A stretch of DNA of 8,801 nucleotides. Origin: a bacterium (GTDB lineage Bacteria; Bacillota; Clostridia; Oscillospirales; Acutalibacteraceae). This document shows, one piece after another, positions 6,189 to 8,801 of this stretch (position 1 is its first letter; the number at the start of each line of letters is the position of its first letter). The stretch lies in the NCBI GenBank assembly GCA_020627425.1, contig JAHKXX010000162.1:1-8801 (forward strand). Reading direction: 5' to 3'. The notes below the pieces were generated by a model, which ran no database searches, was not told where the DNA came from, and worked only from the letters and a program-made list of their open reading frames with translations. Both the position numbers and the translations under genes were made by a program.

Positions 6189-6488
6189 TCACTCTGCAAG
6201 CTCTGTCAATTTTTTTGCGAAACCGTCGTCGTTTACGGAAATGACTCCCGTTTTTTTGCCGACAGCCATACCTATCTGCTCCATATCGAAGTCGGTCACA
6301 AGAACGCGAACCTTGTTTTTTTCCGCCTCTCGTATGATATTTCTCTGAGTACGCGGAGAAATATCGTTACTGAGCAGCACAAGCCTTGATTTTTTTCTTT
6401 CTACGGCATCAACGCACGCGTCAAAGCCGAGCGTCAGGCGTCCTGCACGTCTGCATATCCCGAGATATGACAGAATTTTTTCATTCAC
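6189..6488 (-). CDS. ylxQ: YlxQ-type ribosomal L7Ae/L30e family RNA-binding protein, GTG start
   Basis: A 99-residue protein of the L7Ae/L30e/S12e/Gadd45 fold, the group that recognises kink-turn RNA. The typical N-terminal pattern of the nusA-infB operon member is present: ILSYLGICRRAGRLTLGFDA (5-24), followed by LVLLSNDISPRTQRNI (36-51) and VRVLVTDFDMEQIG (60-73). The start is GTG at 6488-6486 with AAGGAGG 7 nt upstream; a nearby ATG (6484-6482) is out of frame. It follows rnpM by 31 nt and precedes infB by 22 nt, the standard Firmicutes arrangement. Its exact role is not settled; kink-turn RNA or rRNA binding is expected from the family. No residues look missing. Confidence 0.93.
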   Translation of the reverse strand: MNEKILSYLGICRRAGRLTLGFDACVDAVERKKSRLVLLSNDISPRTQRNIIREAEKNKVRVLVTDFDMEQIGMAVGKKTGVISVNDDGFAKKLTELAE

Positions 6489-6519
6489 GCCAAGTCCTCC
6501 TTCGACCGGTTATTAATGG

Positions 6520-6813
6520 TCAGTCAAGCTCGTTTTCCATAGCGATATATATTTCCTCGGGTATTTTACAGGAAAAAGCACGTTCTAACCGTCTTGCCTT
6601 TTTTGCTGCCCTCAGGCAGTCCTTATTATTACAGATATATGCGCCCCGTCCTGCTTTTTTGCCCGTTTTGTCCACGGTTATGTCTCCGCTTCCGGTGATG
6701 TTACCCTCGCTGTCCTTAATATCGGGAGCCTTTACTACACGTATCAGCTCCTTCTTGGGAAACATCTCGCCGCAGCCCACACATTTTCGCATAGGTATTT
6801 TTTTCTGCTTCAT
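6520..6813 (-). CDS. rnpM: RnpM / YlxR (DUF448) RNA-binding protein
   Basis: A 97-residue member of the YlxR family (DUF448), renamed RnpM in Bacillus subtilis after it was found to bind the RNase P RNA and modulate RNase P activity. The N-terminus RKCVGCGEMFPKKELIRVV (9-27) and the GRGAYIC block (55-61) are the family marks, and the C-terminal half is rich in Lys/Arg as expected for RNA binding. Four cysteines, C11, C14, C61 and C66, form a CxxC...CxxxxC pattern that could hold a metal; that is inference. Its ATG overlaps the nusA TGA (shared ATGA, 6813-6810), so translation is probably coupled to nusA. GAGG immediately before the ATG is too close to be a good binding site, in line with coupling. 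Confidence 0.94.
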   Translation of the reverse strand: MKQKKIPMRKCVGCGEMFPKKELIRVVKAPDIKDSEGNITGSGDITVDKTGKKAGRGAYICNNKDCLRAAKKARRLERAFSCKIPEEIYIAMENELD

Positions 6814-8063
6814 ACCTCGTCCCCGCTGCCCTCATCAGAGGACTCTTCACCGTCAGACTCCGTATCGGCAGTCTCTGTAGTCACGTCTGCAACTTCGTCT
6901 GTCTCAACAGCATCTATAGCATCATTCTCGGCATCAGCAGTCTCGATAGTTTCTACAGCTTCTTCCTCTTCTTCCTCTTCGTCCTCACCGTAGAAGCCGC
7001 TTTCGGGGCGTATGTCTATCTTCCAGCCCGTAAGCTTTGCCGCAAGGCGGACATTCTGTCCCTTATTTCCTATAGCAAGGGACAGCTGGCTGTCGGGAAC
7101 GGTAGCCTTGCATATTTTTTCACCGGATGGGTCAGGCTCTACCTTCAGCACCTCGGCAGGCGACAGTGCGGCGGTAATAAGCTTTACCGGATCCTCGCTG
7201 TACTCAACTATATCTATCTTTTCTCCGCCAAGCTCATCGACTATGGTTCCGACTCTCTGACCCTTTGGTCCTATGCACGCACCCACAGCGTCAACATTTT
7301 CATCCTTGCTGTATACGGCTATTTTCGTTCTGGAGCCTGCCTCTCTGGATATAGAGCGTATCTCTACCGTACCGTCGTATATCTCGGGCACCTCGGACTC
7401 GAACAATCTCTTTACAAGGTCGGGGTGAGTTCTCGAAATAAGCGCTCTGGGACCCTTCTCTGTAGATTTTACATCTACTACATATACTTTTATAAGGTCG
7501 CCTTCACTTATTACCTCTCCGTTTACCTGTTCGGATTTAGGAAGGATCGCTATAGCCTTACCCAGTCTCAGGGTCACACTTCCTGTTCTGTCGTCGACCT
7601 GTTCTACTCTGGCGGTAACGATCTCCTTAAGCTTGCTCTGGAACTCTGCAAGAGCCTGTCCCTTTTCGCCGTCGCGGATACCCTGTCTGATAATGTTTCT
7701 TGCGGTCTGAACGGCAATTCTGCCGAAGTCCTTAGGATCCAGCTTTATACCGACCTTTGCTCCAAGCTCGGTATAAGGATCTATTTCTCTTGCGACCGAC
7801 TCAGCGATCTCGCAGTCGGGGTTCTCTACCTCAGTAACAACGGTTTTATTGAGAAAGACCTCGAACTTACCCGTATTCGGCTCCATTGTAATGGTTACGT
7901 CGTCGTTGCCGTTATAGGTATTTTTGCATGCGGTAACTATAGCCTTTTGTATCTGAGCGATCATAAAGTCTACCGGTATACCCCTTTCCTTTTCTATAAG
8001 AGTCAGAGCCTCAAACAGTTCGGGGTTTTTATTATCCGGGATTTTTGGTGTTTTTTTCTTCAT
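6810..8063 (-). CDS. nusA: Transcription termination/antitermination protein NusA
   Basis: NusA binds RNA polymerase and nascent RNA and controls pausing, intrinsic termination and antitermination. The protein has 417 residues. An N-terminal polymerase-binding domain covers about 14-145 (FEALTLIEKERGIPVDF, 17-33). An S1 domain covers about 147-212, KH1 has GPKG (265-268), KH2 has GNKG (332-335), and the RNA-binding core ends near IDIRPESGF (349-357). The last 60 residues (358-417) are strongly acidic, with a seven-Glu run at 362-368 and no Lys or Arg; Firmicutes NusA is often only about 350-390 residues. These are not the AR1/AR2 repeats of enterobacteria. The ATG at 8063 has AAAGGAG 10 nt upstream. 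It follows rimP by 17 nt and overlaps rnpM by 4 nt. NusA may control its own operon through the leader hairpin at 8619-8644; see findings. Confidence 0.97.
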   Translation of the reverse strand: MKKKTPKIPDNKNPELFEALTLIEKERGIPVDFMIAQIQKAIVTACKNTYNGNDDVTITMEPNTGKFEVFLNKTVVTEVENPDCEIAESVAREIDPYTELGAKVGIKLDPKDFGRIAVQTARNIIRQGIRDGEKGQALAEFQSKLKEIVTARVEQVDDRTGSVTLRLGKAIAILPKSEQVNGEVISEGDLIKVYVVDVKSTEKGPRALISRTHPDLVKRLFESEVPEIYDGTVEIRSISREAGSRTKIAVYSKDENVDAVGACIGPKGQRVGTIVDELGGEKIDIVEYSEDPVKLITAALSPAEVLKVEPDPSGEKICKATVPDSQLSLAIGNKGQNVRLAAKLTGWKIDIRPESGFYGEDEEEEEEEAVETIETADAENDAIDAVETDEVADVTTETADTESDGEESSDEGSGDEV

Positions 8064-8080
8064 TTACGGTTTTCTCCTTT

Positions 8081-8560
8081 TTATATATTAAAATCATCAA
8101 GCTTTATGTACACGGTATCTTTTTTTCTTACTGTTTTTTCATCTCCGTTTGAAAGCTTGATCGTGGCATTATCCTTATCGTGAAAAATAAGCGTTCCTTT
8201 AAAGTCGCGTTCTCCGGACTCATCGGGACGAATAAGCCTGAGCATTACGGGTGCGCCGAGGAAGGAGTCAAAATGCTCATATTTACAAAGCTCGCGCTCG
8301 ATACCGGGGGACGATACCTCGAGAGTATAGTTCTGTTCGATCGGATCAAGCTCATCAAGCGGCTTATCCAAAGCTCTTGTCACTGCTTCGCAGTCCTCTA
8401 TGGTAATACCCTCCGGCTTATCAATAAATATCCTGAGATACCACAGTGCTCCCTCTTTTACAAAGCGAACGTCCCACAGAGTCAGCCCCATTGACTTTAC
8501 CAGCGGCTCGCAAAGCTTAGTGACAAGCTCTACTGTATTGCCCTGATTCTTTTTCGCCAT
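8081..8560 (-). CDS. rimP: Ribosome maturation factor RimP
   Basis: RimP binds the free 30S subunit and helps its late maturation, aiding assembly around S12 and the central pseudoknot. The protein has 159 residues, normal length. The N-terminal alpha/beta domain includes VRFVKEGALWYLRIFID (31-47) and the DCEAVTRALDKPLDE stretch (56-70). The conserved hinge motif YTLEVSSPGIERELCKYEHF is at 78-97, and the C-terminal SH3-like barrel (about 100-159) includes FKGTLIFHDKDNATIKL (120-136). Two in-frame ATGs exist. I chose the second (8560) because the strong AAGGAGG (8574-8568) sits 7 nt upstream of it and only 1 nt from the first (8566), which would add Met-Ile. It is the first gene of the operon, 17 nt before nusA, with a leader of about 95-100 nt that carries a strong hairpin. 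Confidence 0.96.
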   Translation of the reverse strand: MAKKNQGNTVELVTKLCEPLVKSMGLTLWDVRFVKEGALWYLRIFIDKPEGITIEDCEAVTRALDKPLDELDPIEQNYTLEVSSPGIERELCKYEHFDSFLGAPVMLRLIRPDESGERDFKGTLIFHDKDNATIKLSNGDEKTVRKKDTVYIKLDDFNI

Positions 8561-8618
8561 TATCATTCCTCCTTACACATTCTCTGAAAGCTGTTTTTTT
8601 ATTTGTCTTATTAATGAT

Positions 8619-8644
8619 AAAAGAGCGGGTCGCCCCACTCTTTT
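8619..8644 (-). promoter_or_regulatory. Leader hairpin upstream of rimP-nusA; possible attenuator
   Basis: In the minus-strand RNA an 11-bp stem (8644-8634 pairing with 8629-8619) closes a GCGA tetraloop of the GNRA class. The one non-Watson-Crick position is a G.U pair in the minus-strand transcript but a C-A mismatch on the plus strand, which suggests the structure works in the minus-strand RNA. The 3' arm ends in four U residues followed by an interrupted run (AUCAUUAAU), so it resembles a weak, possibly NusA-dependent terminator. It lies about 17 nt after the predicted start site and about 60 nt before the rimP ATG. An mRNA-protecting 5' hairpin is the main alternative. Confidence 0.6.
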
Positions 8645-8667
8645 ACTCTACCTATACTCTATACCCT

Positions 8668-8696
8668 ATTCTAACACATCTTTTTCCATTTTGCAA
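8668..8696 (-). promoter_or_regulatory. Sigma-A promoter of the rimP-nusA-rnpM-ylxQ-infB operon
   Basis: On the minus strand -35 TTGCAA (8696-8691), a 17-nt spacer and -10 TAGAAT (8673-8668), with TG one base before the -10 (extended -10). Transcription should start near 8661, giving a leader of about 100 nt. The -35 box directly abuts the C-run at the start of repeat copy 4, so no independent upstream sequence remains. It is the only good promoter seen upstream of rimP in the window. Confidence 0.85.
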
Positions 8697-8801
8697 CCCC
8701 CCGCAGCGGAGTGCCTCCGCGGTCGATTCGCGCACTCTGATTGATGTTACCACCTACCTATCGGCACGCGTACGAGCGGGGTTTATTGTCCCTCTCCTTC
8801 C
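8697..8801 (+). repeat. Modular intergenic repeat, copy 4 (runs to the right window edge)
   Basis: It has hairpin GCGGAG-TGC-CTCCGC (8706-8720), core GATTCGCGCACT (8725-8736, one change from the other copies), GGCACGCGTAC (8763-8773) and TTTATTGTCCCTCTC (8782-8796). Core to GGCACGCG spacing is 38 bp as in copy 2. The window ends before the distal hairpin would appear. It lies directly upstream of the rimP promoter, so the intergenic space in front of this operon is largely repeat. Confidence 0.85.

Noticed and set aside
6167..6199. TTG at 6199 as the infB start (820 residues)
   Set aside because: It would overlap ylxQ and has no ribosome binding site; ATG at 6166 with AGGAGAG upstream begins exactly at the conserved IF2-N domain.
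7425..8183. Plus-strand frame of 252 codons opposite nusA/rimP
   Set aside because: It is antisense to the well-supported nusA and the end of rimP, has a Tyr/Leu/Cys/Ser-rich composition typical of shadows, and no plausible start signal.

Overview
The window carries two tandem minus-strand operons of core housekeeping genes. It most likely comes from a low-to-mid GC Firmicute of class Clostridia. Support for this is the Gram-positive gene order rimP-nusA-rnpM(ylxR)-ylxQ-infB, an hrcA-grpE-dnaK operon under a perfect CIRCE operator, strong AGGAGG-type ribosome binding sites, and frequent ATA, GTA and AGA codons even in dnaK. The repeat sequence and codon style remind me of gut Oscillospiraceae (Ruminococcus / [Eubacterium] siraeum-like), but that genus-level guess comes from memory and is weak. 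No gene on the plus strand is credible.

Reading along the minus strand from the right edge: 8697-8801 is a copy, cut by the window edge, of an intergenic repeat. It is followed at once by a sigma-A promoter (8668-8696). A leader of about 95 nt follows, with a strong 11-bp GNRA-capped hairpin (8619-8644). Then come rimP (30S maturation), nusA (transcription elongation/termination), rnpM (RNase P modulator), ylxQ (L7Ae-family RNA-binding protein) and infB (IF-2), closely spaced or overlapping. This operon links ribosome maturation, transcription and translation initiation. rbfA, the usual next gene, is absent: infB is followed by a repeat copy and then an intrinsic terminator (3481-3516).

Region 3126-3736 has no gene. 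It holds two inverted copies of the same repeat family (3164-3385 and 3602-3738) around an AT-rich centre that contains the infB terminator. Copy 1/2 contains a 66-bp tandem duplication. Short hairpins in the copies differ in sequence but keep perfect or wobble pairing, so the fold appears to be conserved.

The second operon starts at a promoter with TTGACA (3120-3125) and TAAATT (3097-3102), with CIRCE (3060-3086) just downstream of the predicted start site. HrcA represses from CIRCE; grpE (nucleotide exchange factor) and dnaK (Hsp70) follow. dnaK runs off the left edge after 437 codons. The circuit is the classic chaperone-controlled loop of Gram-positive bacteria.

The known genes are ordinary. 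The least explained material is the modular hairpin repeat family and the leader hairpin before rimP-nusA, which could be a NusA-dependent attenuator.
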